From positions 124,001 through 188,000 of the forward strand of contig OZ037907.1 of NCBI GenBank assembly GCA_964035575.1: DNA of 64,000 nt, read 5' to 3'. The stretch comes from Rhynchopus sp. YZ270_cl-10 (lineage: Eukaryota; Euglenozoa; Diplonemea; Diplonemida; Diplonemidae). The notes under the pieces are model-generated. The model had not been told where the DNA came from. It did not search any database and was given only the letters and a program-made list of their open reading frames with translations. The translations under genes were made by a program, and so were the position numbers. Below are positions 1 to 11,209 of this stretch, piece by piece (the first letter of the stretch is position 1; the number at the start of each line of letters is the position of its first letter).

Positions 1-30
1 GTATGCCGTAGGAAAAAAATAACTACTGTG

Positions 31-184
31 CACAGCGGACTAGTCAGGGGGACTACTAGTGGAACTACTAGTCGTAACAACTAGTGCTAAACTGGTAGTG
101 TTACTGGTGTAACACTAGTTGTAAAACACTAGTCATTTGGACCAGCAGCACTACTAGTAGTCCTCCTGACTAGTCCGCCGTGTG
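31..184. repeat. Small fold-back (MITE-like) element with ACTAGT motifs
   Basis: The arms at 31-60 and 152-184 are inverted copies of each other; both read GCGGACTAGTCAGG(G/A)GGACT. A second inverted pair, CAACTAGTG and CACTAGTTG, lies inside. The whole piece can therefore fold into one long hairpin. ACTAGT or a close variant recurs about seven times. There is no coding capacity. It resembles a non-autonomous inverted-repeat element. No clear target duplication was identified. Confidence 0.6.
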
Positions 185-1044
185 GGAGGTGGGTAGGGGG
201 TGGCGGGTCTCTTCTCGTTTGTTATGTCACAAAAAAATAAAACTCAGAAACTACCCCAAAAGGGCAAGGACCCGAGGTATGGAAGTTGTTGCAAAGCATA
301 CACCTCCAACTGACTCATGCACACCCCGGATGGAGACACAATTCAAAACAAAAGCGCGCACTTTACACCAAACCGGGGGGGCACAACTTTGTAAAATGAA
401 CCCTTATTAGGATCTCTTTATGTTGAGTCATCTGAAAAGTTGTAACGTTCACGTTACAATCACTCACAAACAAGACAAACACTTTTTTTGTACAAAAACG
501 AATGGCGCCTATTAGGAAGGTGGACTCTGAGCTGCTCATGCTAGTCATAACAATATGGTATTGGGGTTAGAATGGAATCTCTGGCAGGGAAAATGGTTGT
601 CTCAAAAAAAGGGGGGGAAAAGAAACAAAAATGTGAAAGACAAATGCGCAGTTATGCATACACAGAATTAGATTCAGATACTTTCAGTTCACCAGAATTG
701 AAAGTATTTGAGAGGGTCAACACATGCCACAAAAGGTTAATAACTTCCCCCCCATCACCCCCATAGGTGGTGACCCGCCCTTCAATGCTTCACTTCAATG
801 CAGTTAAAACTTAAGAGAATCAGGTCAGCCCCTCCCATCCCTTTTCACATTGTTATAATTTATTCTAGAAAAAGAAATCCTTTTGCTTCAGATGGCACCT
901 TATAGACATCAGGCACTTCAAAAGCTAAAATATCAGTTATTTTTTTTTTGAAAGTTTTTTTTTTTTGTATACCTTCTTTCTTCAACATCAATCACAAAAA
1001 AAATAGTGGAGATTTGCCCCAACAACAATTTATCAAAAAATTTC
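185..1044. other. Intergenic AT-rich spacer
   Basis: There is no convincing gene here. It holds poly-A/T runs (for example 940-967), which form the 3' flank of the F-box gene transcribed toward it. Confidence 0.5.
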
Positions 1045-3417
1045 TCAAAAGAGGAGGTTAAAGTGTCCACTCCCCACATCCCTCAGGGTAACCTTTGGGT
1101 TGATCTCGGAGACGATGCGGGAGAGCGTTTCGAGCCCAAGAGCTGAAGGAAACTCCTCATCTCTCAGTGGCAACTGCCCGCCATGCCAGGCGAGTTCGAG
1201 GGTTTCAAGCCCTCCGACGGCCTTAAGCAGGAGGAGCAGCTCTGCGGACGTCTTCAATACTGGACCTAACGTCAACCAGGTAAGCCCAGACGGCAAACCC
1301 TCAAGCGCCATGACGTCCATCACCCCTTCCGCTTCTACACCACATACCCCCAGCCGTTTGAGATTCGGAAAGCGTGAACGGAGCCCTCTAAACGCATTCT
1401 TGGTCAAACTCTTTCCCAACCCTTTTCCTAATGTCGCATCATGAACGTGAAGCCATGACAGAGACGGAACCACTTCTATTGTGAACATATCGTCGTCCAC
1501 TGAGCTGGGCGGGAGCAGATACAACTCAAGCCTCGCAAGGTGCGGACAGCTTGACAGCACCTCGGAGACAAGAAAGTTTGTTATATCACCATACAGTATG
1601 ACTGCCGACAACGTTCCAAGACTGGGCTTGCTTCTCAAATGCCTCGTCAAAGGGGTTTCCAGCAAGGACAACTGCGTTTGCAACACCAACGCATCGGTTC
1701 CTATCACATCATGATACGACGTCCAATGAGGGTCCCACCCAGCTGCCTCGACATGAAACTCTCTCAACCCTTCAAACGAATCAAAAAACGCATTAAATGC
1801 TAACGGACTAATCTGCGACGTCGGCGTCATCGCATCCCACCTCTCGGTACCTCCTGCCCCACTCTTTAACCGAATCCTCGACAAATTTGGACAACATATC
1901 TGCAACGTCTTCACATCCGGAATCGACCAACAAAAACAAGCCGAAAGGGTTAACTCTTGCAACAAAGGGCTTCTCCCTGTTACATCAAGAACGTCAGTTA
2001 AAGCAAAAGGGATGTGACCAGCAGAGGTTGGGTCTTCAATGAGACAGAGGGAGAGGAGATTGGGAAGGTCGCATGCTGAGGTGCGGAGAGCCCCTGCGAC
2101 AGCACGATCGATACGGAGTTTGCGAAGAGAGGCAGAGTGGATGAAGGAATCAATCTTCTTCGGAATCCTCAACCCCGTCTGCTGCAACGTTGCGACCCCG
2201 CTTTGATCCTTCTTTTGATCATCTGTCAACATCATTGCTCCTATTGTCACACTCAAAATCCCTTTCGACGCATCCAACACCATCCTCAATGAACCCTCCA
2301 AACTCGAAAACTCCGTTGAAAGCGGGAAAAACGACGGTTCATTTGGCACCGGATGGCGGATCTGCAAAAACTCTTTAAGAGACGGACAATGCCGTATCAC
2401 GTCCTGAACCGTATGAAGATGCGGTGGTGCACCTGAAAACTCTATCGTATGTACATGAGGTGAATTTCTCAAAACAAAGCCCATTACGCCAGAATACCTC
2501 TCCGTAAGGGTGGCAGGGAGGGAAAAACACTTTAACCGCATTCCTTGCAGAGATAACCTCGTTAATAATACAGAAAGCGAAGAATTCAGCACTGCGGTTG
2601 TGAGATCCAACGATTCTATTGAAGACGGTGTGATCGATCGCAATGCTACGCAGGTCTGCTGCACCGCAACTACCTCCCTGAAGGAGCAGAACCCAAGAAT
2701 TGGGGTCAACACTTCCGCTGGGAGACGCAAAAAGTGGCTTGGGGTAGGATGCCCTCCAGGATGCGCGCACCACGCCTCTTCGCATGGATGCTCCAAATCC
2801 TCACCCCTTTCGATAAGATATCTCTGCTGCTGCGAAAATTTTTGCACCAAAAGCTCTTCCGAGAGAACCACTTTCGCGCGCTTTTGAGTATGGTCGGTTT
2901 CTTTGCGTTTCCTTTTGCGTATATTAGGTGGGGTAGGTGAGCGCCCCAAGGCTCTGAGTGAGGTGCCTTTGGAGGAAGGGCGGCTCGCCGATTCGCTGTC
3001 TGCATCGGAATGGGTTTCCCTGTCGAAGGAGGAGGTGCTGTGTGCCCTGCGGAGGGAGGGTTCGGATTTCCATTCAGAGACGGCGCGGGGGATTGAGGAA
3101 GGGTCGTGCCATTCAGCCCAGTCGCTTGCGGCGGACTGCGGAGGAGGGGAGCGGAGACGGACAATTTCTGCTTCATTGTCGCTGGAGTAGTCGTGCTGCG
3201 ACGCAGTGTCCCCACCCTTATGTTGTTTGTGGTGTACACTGCTTGCGCTTGAAGGCGACGGCGGGGCAGACTGAACCGCAGACGAAGCCTCCGCCGCTTC
3301 GTGTGCCCCCGGATACTCAATGCCCCCGTCGCTCAAGACAAAGCAGGTCTTCTTTTCAGCAAGGAAATACGGGGTTGTCGGTGTGTGAGGTGCGGAGCCA
3401 TTGTTACTTCCGCTCAT
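1045..3417 (-). CDS. F-box protein with leucine-rich C-terminal half
   Basis: This is a 790-residue single-exon frame starting at a true ATG and ending in TGA. Residues 1-160 are low-complexity and rich in Ser, Pro and His. Residues 167-183 (RKRKRKETDHTQKRAKV) are a strong nuclear-localisation-like basic cluster. Residues about 229-262 (LRLPAEVLTPILGFCSFREV, continuing to ALRSI) fit the F-box consensus. From about 265 to the end there are irregular leucine-rich stretches (LSLCLIED, LQELTLSACF, LARLELYLLPPSS, LTWLTLGP). F-box/LRR proteins are known as substrate receptors of SCF ubiquitin ligases: the F-box binds Skp1 and the repeats bind the target. A nuclear SCF receptor is the inference; the substrate is unknown. 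The next gene is 5 kb away, so context says nothing about the target. Confidence 0.75.
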   Translation of the reverse strand: MSGSNNGSAPHTPTTPYFLAEKKTCFVLSDGGIEYPGAHEAAEASSAVQSAPPSPSSASSVHHKQHKGGDTASQHDYSSDNEAEIVRLRSPPPQSAASDWAEWHDPSSIPRAVSEWKSEPSLRRAHSTSSFDRETHSDADSESASRPSSKGTSLRALGRSPTPPNIRKRKRKETDHTQKRAKVVLSEELLVQKFSQQQRYLIERGEDLEHPCEEAWCAHPGGHPTPSHFLRLPAEVLTPILGFCSFREVVAVQQTCVALRSITPSSIESLDLTTAVLNSSLSVLLTRLSLQGMRLKCFSLPATLTERYSGVMGFVLRNSPHVHTIEFSGAPPHLHTVQDVIRHCPSLKEFLQIRHPVPNEPSFFPLSTEFSSLEGSLRMVLDASKGILSVTIGAMMLTDDQKKDQSGVATLQQTGLRIPKKIDSFIHSASLRKLRIDRAVAGALRTSACDLPNLLSLCLIEDPTSAGHIPFALTDVLDVTGRSPLLQELTLSACFCWSIPDVKTLQICCPNLSRIRLKSGAGGTERWDAMTPTSQISPLAFNAFFDSFEGLREFHVEAAGWDPHWTSYHDVIGTDALVLQTQLSLLETPLTRHLRSKPSLGTLSAVILYGDITNFLVSEVLSSCPHLARLELYLLPPSSVDDDMFTIEVVPSLSWLHVHDATLGKGLGKSLTKNAFRGLRSRFPNLKRLGVCGVEAEGVMDVMALEGLPSGLTWLTLGPVLKTSAELLLLLKAVGGLETLELAWHGGQLPLRDEEFPSALGLETLSRIVSEINPKVTLRDVGSGHFNLLF

Positions 3418-4599
3418 CTACTGGAAAAAAAAAAGGGGGGGTTAGAAAAAAGATGAATTCTCAATCCTCGGTGAAAATATGTCTAGTTTTGTGGGGAAAA
3501 AAACAAAAAGACCTTTTTGTATTTCTGTGAGGGTGGAAAGAGGCAAGGGGGTGGGCTTAAAGAAAGGAAAGGAAGTAGAGTTGAAATACAAAAGCCCTCT
3601 CGTGAACAGTGTACTTTGGTATGACCGGGTGTACTGGGGTGGACACCCCAACCATGCAGTCCTGCAATCCATTTTCGTGGTTTACATCTGGGTATGCGAT
3701 ACTCCCGCGTTCCACTCATCCAGATGAATGAAAAGATCATTGCAAAACACAGGACGCGAAATCCTGTGTGATGTAGGGTCCGGTTGGGGGGTCCTCTGCC
3801 CGTTTCGCAGTGTGGGAGAGTCTAGAGGAGCACAAACCCTGAGTCGCTAATTCAGGCGGAAGGAAGTGATGTAGGGAAAAATGGTGAACAGTGTGAAGCG
3901 GTAATAAAGGTGAAAGTAGCAGGGGTCGGGAGTATAAAAAAAAATATTCGTTTTAATTTCAGTTCAAACAGGAAATGATCAGGTTTGGGAAAAGGAGAGG
4001 GAGGGGTGAAGCTTTGCACAGAGTGAGAAGGGGGGAGAGAACAAAAAAGAGAAAAAAAATGAACTGAAAACCGCATATCGTCCTGATGGACCCCCTTTTT
4101 TTGCACTTTTTCGACAATTTTTTTTCCCCTTTCTTCTCTGAAAGAAAAGGTGCGGTTTATGCCTCCTGTGTGCAGGATATCTACTTTATATGGGAAAAAA
4201 ATTGGTAGTTTGTTGAAGCAAACGAACACCACCTCCGACTGACCCTACTTCGTCTACCTTACGTACGATGTCCAGCCATCCGGATGAAAACACAAAAAAA
4301 AAACAATAATAACAACAACCTCTCAACCTCTCTATACTGAGTCTGTTAGATTATTCTTTGGTTTATTCATCAGTCATTTGTTTTTTTATGTTTTTTGTTG
4401 TGTTTTTTTTTTTTTTTGGTGCTATTGCTCAGCCCCTCCGCTACGTTTTCAGATTTTTTTTGAGTTCTGTTGCGGGGGTTTTTTTTTAACCCTGCGCCAG
4501 TGTCTTATCCAGGAATTCAGATTTCAAGATTGGGGGGTCAGCTGTTTTTGTGCCCAAAAATTTTTCAGCCCTGCTGACCAGGGACATTGGGAACTGTAT
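3418..4599. other. Intergenic spacer upstream of the F-box gene
   Basis: No supported gene. The sequence is rich in homopolymer runs and purine tracts, including an A12G7 run just before the F-box start. The phrase AAGCCCTCTCGTGA at 3592-3605 recurs at 6964-6977, so part of this spacer is dispersed repeat. Confidence 0.4.
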
Positions 4600-4770
4600 T
4601 TTTTTTTGCGGAGCAAAAAAAAATCAAACAAATGGCGCCGCAGGCGAAAAAAAATTTAGGGTACGGTGTAAAAATCTAGCTTTTTCAGCACAGAGTCACA
4701 CATCGAATCCTTTTTTGCGGAGCAAAAAAGGAAAAATGGCGCCGCAGGCAAAAAAAAAATTGAGGTACAG
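4600..4770. repeat. Dispersed repeat with GGCGCCGCAGGCG and TTTTTTGCGGAGCAAAAAA hairpins
   Basis: Two ATGGCGCCGCAGGCRAAAAA blocks flank a TTTTTTGCGGAGCAAAAAAGG hairpin, with GGGTACGGTGTAAAAAT between them. The same arrangement recurs at 31850-31995, and part of it is inverted at 59225-59300. It is non-coding. It may be related to the GTACCGTGCGCCTGCGGCGC repeat family, which shares the GCGCCGCAGGCG core and the GTACGGT phrase. Confidence 0.6.
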
Positions 4771-4774
4771 CCTG

Positions 4775-7529
4775 GATGGTGCGGTCAGCAACCCAGTTCC
4801 CATGGTACTCCCGTGGTTCAACACCATGAGATTTTTTTTTTTTTTTTTTTTTTCAGACTTCTGTTGCGCCGCAACAGAACTTTATACGGTAGCGGAGCCC
4901 CTGCTATTGCTACTCGTGGGTGGCAATTTGTTTTAAGTAAGGCTCTATACTGAGTCACCTTGATTTATATACACTTTTTTACCACAGATTACATGCTGTT
5001 TTTTTACGTGTTTTTCTCTGCACTTTGTGTTGTGCTGGGAAGCATGTTTTCAGTGTTATAATTTTTTTTTATAATTTCGGCAATCATAAACGCTTTACAC
5101 CCGGAGGGGGTCCCCGGTGTGCCATGAGGCAGAAGGGTTTTAGTGTCTCTTCAAACCCCGATGGTTAAATAGAAGCAAACAATTACATTGTCAGAAGGTT
5201 GCCTTTTTTGGCCCCCTTTTTTGACTATACTTTTTTCTGATTTCTTTTTTGCAACAACAAAATAAAACAAAATAAAACTGTTCCTGGTTGACTCACCCCT
5301 GACACTACATTATTTTTTTAGGGTGACTTAAGAGTTTTGAAGCCCCGCTCGAAGGGTTGATTGAACACGCAAGAGTCGAAGCTAATCCCTTAGTCGGGAA
5401 CAGAAAGATATGAAAACTTACAAAACACCAAACGACTAGCCAGCAATTCTGAAGATAGAAGGTGTGGGAAAGCTCTGGTTTTTTGCAACGTATATAACAA
5501 AAGACGAACAATGCAGCAACATCTGAGTGGGGTAGAACCCCAAGCAGACACACCATAAGGAAAGAACCGGGGAGGGGACGGTTGTATGGAGGCATGTGAT
5601 GTGCATACCCAATGCAGTACAGAAGGGGAAAAAAATGAATGGTGCTCCGGGAGGGCTCGATATTGACAGGTCGCTGACACAGGGACTCTATACACACACC
5701 CCCTGATATTGACAGGTCACCGACAGGTCGTGACACGTCGCTGACAGGTCGTTGACCGACTTCCGAAAGCACCAATGAAAGTTTTTTTTTTATGCAAGCA
5801 CACTACTTTTTAATAGCGGAAAGTGTCAATGTCGTTCACCCAACCGTGCTCCGCAACACCACCACAGAGAGAGAGAGTTTGTGTGGAAAGTGTCAACGCA
5901 TCAAACAAGAAGGAGGAGGGTGAAGGAAACGACAAATGACACTTTTTATTTTAAAATGGAGATCTCATCAGAACCTCAACAGATGCAGGCAAATATATAA
6001 AAAAAGGGGGTTCCATCTATGTAAAGACAACCCTCCCAGGTTCTTCGTCAACCGATTTATTTAAAAAAAAGCGTGAAAAAGAGAGAAAGCGTGACACCGG
6101 ATTTGTCTGCACGATGCCGTTTTTACCACATCCCCCGCAGCACGTTCAGGAGGAAAAGCCTCACTGCTATAAAACGAAAATGAAACGTTGTTCACCTTTT
6201 TTTTCTGCGAAAGAGAATTACCCCATACTAATCAGCCGACACGCACGCATTCAATATTACATAAGACTAGGCAAATTCCCGCACAGTGGAATGGCCCATT
6301 CAAGCACACACAAAACTTCACCCACCCTACAAACCTATCTAAAGGTGTGCATGTAAGGCTCGCCACGACTCCTAACTCACACTACCCACCTGGGTGGGAG
6401 TAACTGGGGTACGTTATCAAATGTTGGCGGAAGCCTTTTAGATTGATGTGCAATGATGTGCACAAAAAAAAAAAACTGTTTAAATTACTATTTTTGGAAA
6501 ACGAGGGTATGTATGTGCTGTGTGATGCCTATGTGTGGACACACACGAAAAAAAAAGAGAAAGCACTTGCCTCAGAAGAAAAAAATATGATCACCAAAAA
6601 ATCGAACGAAAAAAAAGGGTAATCATTTCCCACCACAAAGTATTTGTCCTAATAAAAAAGTGAAGTTGATAGTGCAAACGCCTCTGGGATGCAGGCACTG
6701 ACAAAAAAAAGGGGGGACGAACCCAAGACTCTTCTTGAGTCGCCGAAAAGGTCAGACATAGATAGTCCTTGAAGGTCTTCTTTTTTTTGACATTTTCGAA
6801 AGCTCGGTTCGCAATATTAGAGAACAACCCTTTCGGATCTTTTGCATGGGATTTGCATGGATCGCATTAGGTCCCACCTCTATCAGTAAACATGAAGAAA
6901 AGTTTATACGATGATCCCAAGCCTCTCGTGCTTGGTCACCTGAAGACGTTGACTTGAAATACAAAGCCCTCTCGTGACATGTGCTTGGTCATCAGAAAGT
7001 GAAGTTGATTGTGCAAAACGCCTCACCGTACACAGGAAGAACGCAGGCACTGGTTTAGAGAAAAAAAATTGCAAAGCGTATAACACTGAAGCCTTTCGTG
7101 CTTACTAATTAGAGAGTGAACAGAAGTAAGTTGATAGTGCAGACGCCTCTACGACGCAGGCACCTGACACACCACGGGTTATCGAACCCCAGAGTGTTCA
7201 TTTGAAAGTTCTGACAGGGAAACTATACGCAGGTACACAGTCATTTCTGCTGACTGGGAAGGGGGTGATAACATCGTTTAAAAAAAAGGCAAAAGCAGGG
7301 GACATTAGTATGCCGGTGTGCCGGTGTGGCCACACCGGATAAGCCGGTGTGGGATTTTTAGAAAAAAAAAAAAAAAAAAGAAAAAGGCGGATTTTTGAAT
7401 TTTTTTCTGAATTTTATCTCCTCATACAAGGCTACAACCACATCTGTAGCGATTTCTTATGTGCATGTGACCCCATCATAAAGACCAATCGGTCCGTTCA
7501 ATCAAAAGAAATAGATGTTCGCAACTCTC
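4775..7529. other. Intergenic spacer with degenerate repeats
   Basis: No supported gene. At 5660-5765 there is a degenerate GACAGGTCGCTGAC-like array. At 6655-6705, 7000-7050 and 7120-7170 the phrase GTGAAGTTGATAGTGCAAACGC... GCAGGCAC occurs three times with variation. CCCTCTCGTG/CCTTTCGTG phrases precede it, so this is an old dispersed repeat. Many A/T homopolymers occur. Confidence 0.4.
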
Positions 7530-7705
7530 ATAAAAAAGTAGCGTACCGTGCGCCTGCGGCGCAGCTAAAAATGACGAGCGGTAGCCCACAGCTCTGCCCT
7601 ATCCCATAGTCACAGCTACCTTTACCATAGTTTGGCTATAAAAACGTGCGATTTTATGCTACAATTTTTGAAATGTTGCGTACCGTGGCTTCGCCAGAAA
7701 AGTTT
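7530..7705 (+). repeat. R1 dispersed repeat, partial copy
   Basis: It starts at AAAGTAGCGTACCGTGCGCC (core TGCGGCGCA) and ends at the phrase TGTTGCGTACCGTGGCTTCG, with about 110 bp of variable sequence between. Both end phrases hold small hairpins (GCGCC-TGC-GGCGC and TGGC-TTC-GCCA). This is one of about ten copies of the R1 family in the window. It lacks the 5' part seen at 8015-8300. Confidence 0.6.
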
Positions 7706-8014
7706 TGATGTCATATGGTTAGACAAGGGCGCGGAGGGGAAAGAGCTGTGGAGGTCTCTGCCAAAAATGCGTGGGGAAAAAAAAATGCCTCGCACCGGCT
7801 TTTTTGGCTCACACCGGCATTTTTTTCAAAATCTCAAAAAACCCTGACTTTTGCCCAGGGGACATTGGTAGTATCTCCTTATATGTTAGTGGTCCCTAGA
7901 CCGGGTAAAATAAAAAAAAAATATTTACCCGGTCTGGGGAAAAAAAAAAAATATCCACCCGGTCAGGCCAAAAAAAAATCAAAATGATAAATCTTGGGGG
8001 TACCTCACACAAAC

Positions 8015-8300
8015 CTCTAAGAGTGACCAGAACTGGCCTCATGAACAAAGTGACCCCGTCACAGCCAGAACGCGACTCAATTGGTCAAACGCCGAAGGAA
8101 AAGGAAGCATGCAGCATGGCGAAATAATAAAAGTAGCGTACCGTGCGCCTGCGGCGCAAGATTGCAAGCCACCCTACCCATGACATAGTTTGGCTGTAAA
8201 AATATGCAATTTTATGCGCAATTTTTAGAAATGTTGCGTACCGTGGCTTCGCCAGGAACCTTTGGGTGCCATGACTGCCGTTTCTTTTTGTAGATATCTA
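8015..8300 (+). repeat. R1 dispersed repeat, long copy
   Basis: This is the long form. A 5' segment (AGTGACCAGAACTGGCCTCA, then CAAAGTGACCCCGTCACAGC, then CGCCGAAGGAAAAGGAAGCA) leads into the GTACCGTGCGCCTGCGGCGC hairpin. A spacer containing ATAGTTTGGCTGTAAAAAT follows, then GTTGCGTACCGTGGCTTCGC. Other long copies lie at 20105-20400 and 21180-21480. It is non-coding, about 290 bp, and could be SINE-like or MITE-like. No poly-A tail or clean terminal inverted repeat decides between them. Confidence 0.6.
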
Positions 8301-8779
8301 TACGAGGAAACGTCCGCACGCTACCGACCTGACATGATTTTTTTGCTTATTCCGCAAAGGTGGGGAACGTGAGATGATATGCAATATGCGAGTGAATGCA
8401 GCAGTTTTAACGGTTTACCGGGACATTTTCGCCGGAGGCGAAAAATTTTTTTTTGACCACTTTTTTGCCAGACCGGGTAGACCGGGTAGAATTTTAAAAT
8501 GCTTTTTCAAGATAAAACCCTGGCAAAAGTATCAAAAAAAAAAAAAAAATGAACCTTGAACAACACCCTACAGTGTACCAAAAAAGGAATATTTTTCGCT
8601 CCCCTTTCCCCCACATTTTGCGATGCTGCGACTGTCGTCAACCCAGTGGTACCTCCACCAGGGAGGGTGTTATCTCTCTCTCGACCACAGCGTGTCTGAA
8701 GGCATCGTTTATTTTTGCCGTTTTCTTATCCACAACAAAACCCCTTCTCTTGGCCTTGATTTTTTTTTTTACTTCCCAT

Positions 8780-11209
8780 TCACAATGTAGTATCCTGCAT
8801 CAGCAACCTCTGTATGTCGGATTTCCCTAAGAACGCTGTGGTATTCGGGTTCTCCCGCCGCACCTCTGAACTACTGTCGACACGCGCAAAGCTGAAGTTC
8901 ACTGCGGTGCTGGGGGCATCGTCACCTCCTCCTCCTCCTCCTCCCCCTTCACCACCACCACGCAAATTCCGATGAGACCCAAGCAAACTGCCACTTGTTG
9001 TCCCTGAACCAGGACCACCACCACCACCCCCAACACCACGCAGAAGAGGATTCTCCTTGGTGACAGTAGCCGCAGTCTGGATGCGTCGTTTCTTTTGTGC
9101 CTTCGCGTTGCGTACTGCCATCCGCGCTGCTGCTGCAGCCGCAACCGCTGTCACTGCCGACGCTGCGAACAAATGAGGGGACACATCGCTCACCACTACC
9201 CTCTGCTCGGACCCCATCCGCCTCCACCCATCTGAGCTCGAAGAGGTTTCTTGTAGTGGAGCGTTTTCGTCGCTCGCACCATCCGATTCGCAAAGCACAT
9301 CAGTAATACCGTTAAAGTGGTGCGGCCGCACACCATCCATCTCAGAGTCTCTGCGCGAGACTCTGTTGTGCTGCTGTAGGTTCGTCGGCGACAGCACCGC
9401 AACCGATTTGAAGCTGTTATTTTCGTTTTTGCCGCTCCGTTTTGGGGCAAGAATGCCTCCTCCACCTCCACCCCCTCCACCTCCAACCCCTCCACGCGAC
9501 GGACGTCTCCCCCCAAGGAGATCGTTGCTGTGCGTCGGAAACAGACGCATCGCTTTGGCCTTCGGTTTCCGCCTTCCACTTTGGGCACTGAAGGCCGCAG
9601 AGTTGACAGAGCTTTGCCTCCTCATGGAAGGGTCGCGCGACAGCATCGAGCGGTCCAACTCGTCATCCCCTGCTGACTGATCTTCCGGCCACGATCCATT
9701 GCTTTTGAGGACGGCTAACACACCGTCTAGCGTTTCGGTAATAACATCAAGCTTTTGTTCCAAGACCGGGTCAGAGGCAGTGAGTTGCGCCTTGGCAACC
9801 TGATGACGGCGGTTGCGGAAGATTTTGACTGCAGCATACACTTTGTTCCGTTTGTGGTTCTTCACCCTCAGAACCTTCTGCATAGTAGAGCGTATGGCCC
9901 GGTCCTCCGAAGGCCTCTTCACGACAGACATCGAGGCTGCAGTGGCACCCCCTCTTCCCTGTGGCGTTCCTAACGCATACAATGTCCGATCCAACTGTCT
10001 TGTCTCCCGCCAAACCGATTGTATCAACGTCGCGGCGGCCCCTTTAAATTCTACCTCAGCGGTTTGGTTGTCAAGAAAAACCGAGATGAGTTGTTGTGTC
10101 TTGCTTGGAACCAATTTGTTTGTGAGGATTCCGCCGAATAAAGCAGTGATAACGTGCCCCATGATTCCTGTGAGGCAGGCAACGAACTTTCCGGCGTGGG
10201 TTTGGGGGACCATATCACCATAGCCTATTGTCGACATTGTGACGAATGCGCACCATACACAGTCCTCCGGGTTGTCAAAACCTGGCGTTTCCTCTCTCTC
10301 GAGGACGAATAGGCAGAAGCCTGACATCAGCAATGTGAAGACCAGAACGATGAGGACGGCTGCCACTGCGTGGTCGTAGAAGAGCATTTTTAGGGTAAGA
10401 TGCCAGCGAATTTTTAGGTTCATTCGACGGAAGTCGGCGTAATAGCTGTTAATCCGCGCACGTCTGAGAAATGGTTTGCTTGAAGTGTGCATCATACGCA
10501 GTAATAGATAAAACCGAAGAAACATGCTAAGCTGCAAAATATTGTACAAAGGCTTATCCCTGGGCACTCCAGGATACGGTAAGATCAAATGAATCGCGAC
10601 TTCCAAAAGAAACTTCGGGAACAATGACGACCGGAAAAACCGATACGACCGTTCGTCGATTTGTACGTTCTGTTGCGTCGCACGCACGGCACGTTGAAAT
10701 GCGGTGGCTCCCTTCGAGATAACACCTTTCGCCCATTCCCGCTGCTTCAACTTCAATAGATTCCTGTAATACATGGAGATCAGAGAGATCGAGCAGGCTG
10801 TCAAAGAAATGATTGCAAGCTCCATCCCCAACGCGAAATGATCCTGCCAATCATGTGGCGTGCCTCCGTCTGCGTTGAGGTGGTGGCTTGCTTCTTCATC
10901 TTTGTAGTAAAGAACCAAATTCTGCACTACCATCAGAAGAATCGTGAACAGCGAGCAAAAAGTGATCTGTCTGTCCTTCACTACCCTCCATCGGTCCGAT
11001 GCCGCTGTCGCCTGGTGGTGACTCTTATCTTCTTCAGTAGGGAAGCTGGTTGTGGTAGGTGAGGAAGGGCTGTCCCGTTCAGAACGTTGGCGTCCATCAC
11101 CAGGGCTCAGCGGAGACTTTGCATTAGGTGATAACGGCTCCATCGAAGGTGCTGTCAAAGGGCTCCCATAGGCCTCGGCGAGAAACGACCCGTTCAGAGC
11201 AGGTGTCAT
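8780..11209 (-). CDS. SK-like (small-conductance, calmodulin-gated type) potassium channel
   Basis: This is an 809-residue single-exon frame with a true ATG and a TGA stop. The N-terminus (1-75) is Ser/Pro-rich. Hydrophobic segments fit S1 (about 82-101), S2 (124-147), S3 (197-212), S4-like FLRFYLLLRMM (230-240), S5 (280-304), a pore helix with the selectivity filter STIGYGDMVP (326-335), and S6 (340-365). The S4-S5 stretch (ARINSYYADFRRMNLKIRWH) and the weakly charged S4 resemble SK/IK channels rather than Kv. After S6, ATLIQSVWRE (393-402) and a basic helix with HKRNKVYAAVKIFRNRRH (452-469) sit where SK channels bind calmodulin. The last 250 residues are low-complexity, with poly-Gly and poly-Ala runs. 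The known family role is K+ efflux at the plasma membrane in response to Ca2+. Calmodulin gating here is inferred. Confidence 0.88.
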   Translation of the reverse strand: MTPALNGSFLAEAYGSPLTAPSMEPLSPNAKSPLSPGDGRQRSERDSPSSPTTTSFPTEEDKSHHQATAASDRWRVVKDRQITFCSLFTILLMVVQNLVLYYKDEEASHHLNADGGTPHDWQDHFALGMELAIISLTACSISLISMYYRNLLKLKQREWAKGVISKGATAFQRAVRATQQNVQIDERSYRFFRSSLFPKFLLEVAIHLILPYPGVPRDKPLYNILQLSMFLRFYLLLRMMHTSSKPFLRRARINSYYADFRRMNLKIRWHLTLKMLFYDHAVAAVLIVLVFTLLMSGFCLFVLEREETPGFDNPEDCVWCAFVTMSTIGYGDMVPQTHAGKFVACLTGIMGHVITALFGGILTNKLVPSKTQQLISVFLDNQTAEVEFKGAAATLIQSVWRETRQLDRTLYALGTPQGRGGATAASMSVVKRPSEDRAIRSTMQKVLRVKNHKRNKVYAAVKIFRNRRHQVAKAQLTASDPVLEQKLDVITETLDGVLAVLKSNGSWPEDQSAGDDELDRSMLSRDPSMRRQSSVNSAAFSAQSGRRKPKAKAMRLFPTHSNDLLGGRRPSRGGVGGGGGGGGGGILAPKRSGKNENNSFKSVAVLSPTNLQQHNRVSRRDSEMDGVRPHHFNGITDVLCESDGASDENAPLQETSSSSDGWRRMGSEQRVVVSDVSPHLFAASAVTAVAAAAAARMAVRNAKAQKKRRIQTAATVTKENPLLRGVGGGGGGPGSGTTSGSLLGSHRNLRGGGEGGGGGGGGDDAPSTAVNFSFARVDSSSEVRRENPNTTAFLGKSDIQRLLMQDTTL

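Noticed and set aside
5305-5775. 156-codon minus-strand frame as a gene
   Set aside because: The N-terminal part is translated from a degenerate GACAGGTCGCTGAC repeat, and no domain or consistent codon bias was seen.
7170-7260. tRNA gene suggested by GGGGTTCGATAACCC (minus strand)
   Set aside because: The T-arm-like stem is only four pairs, and no acceptor, D-arm or anticodon arm can be drawn around it.
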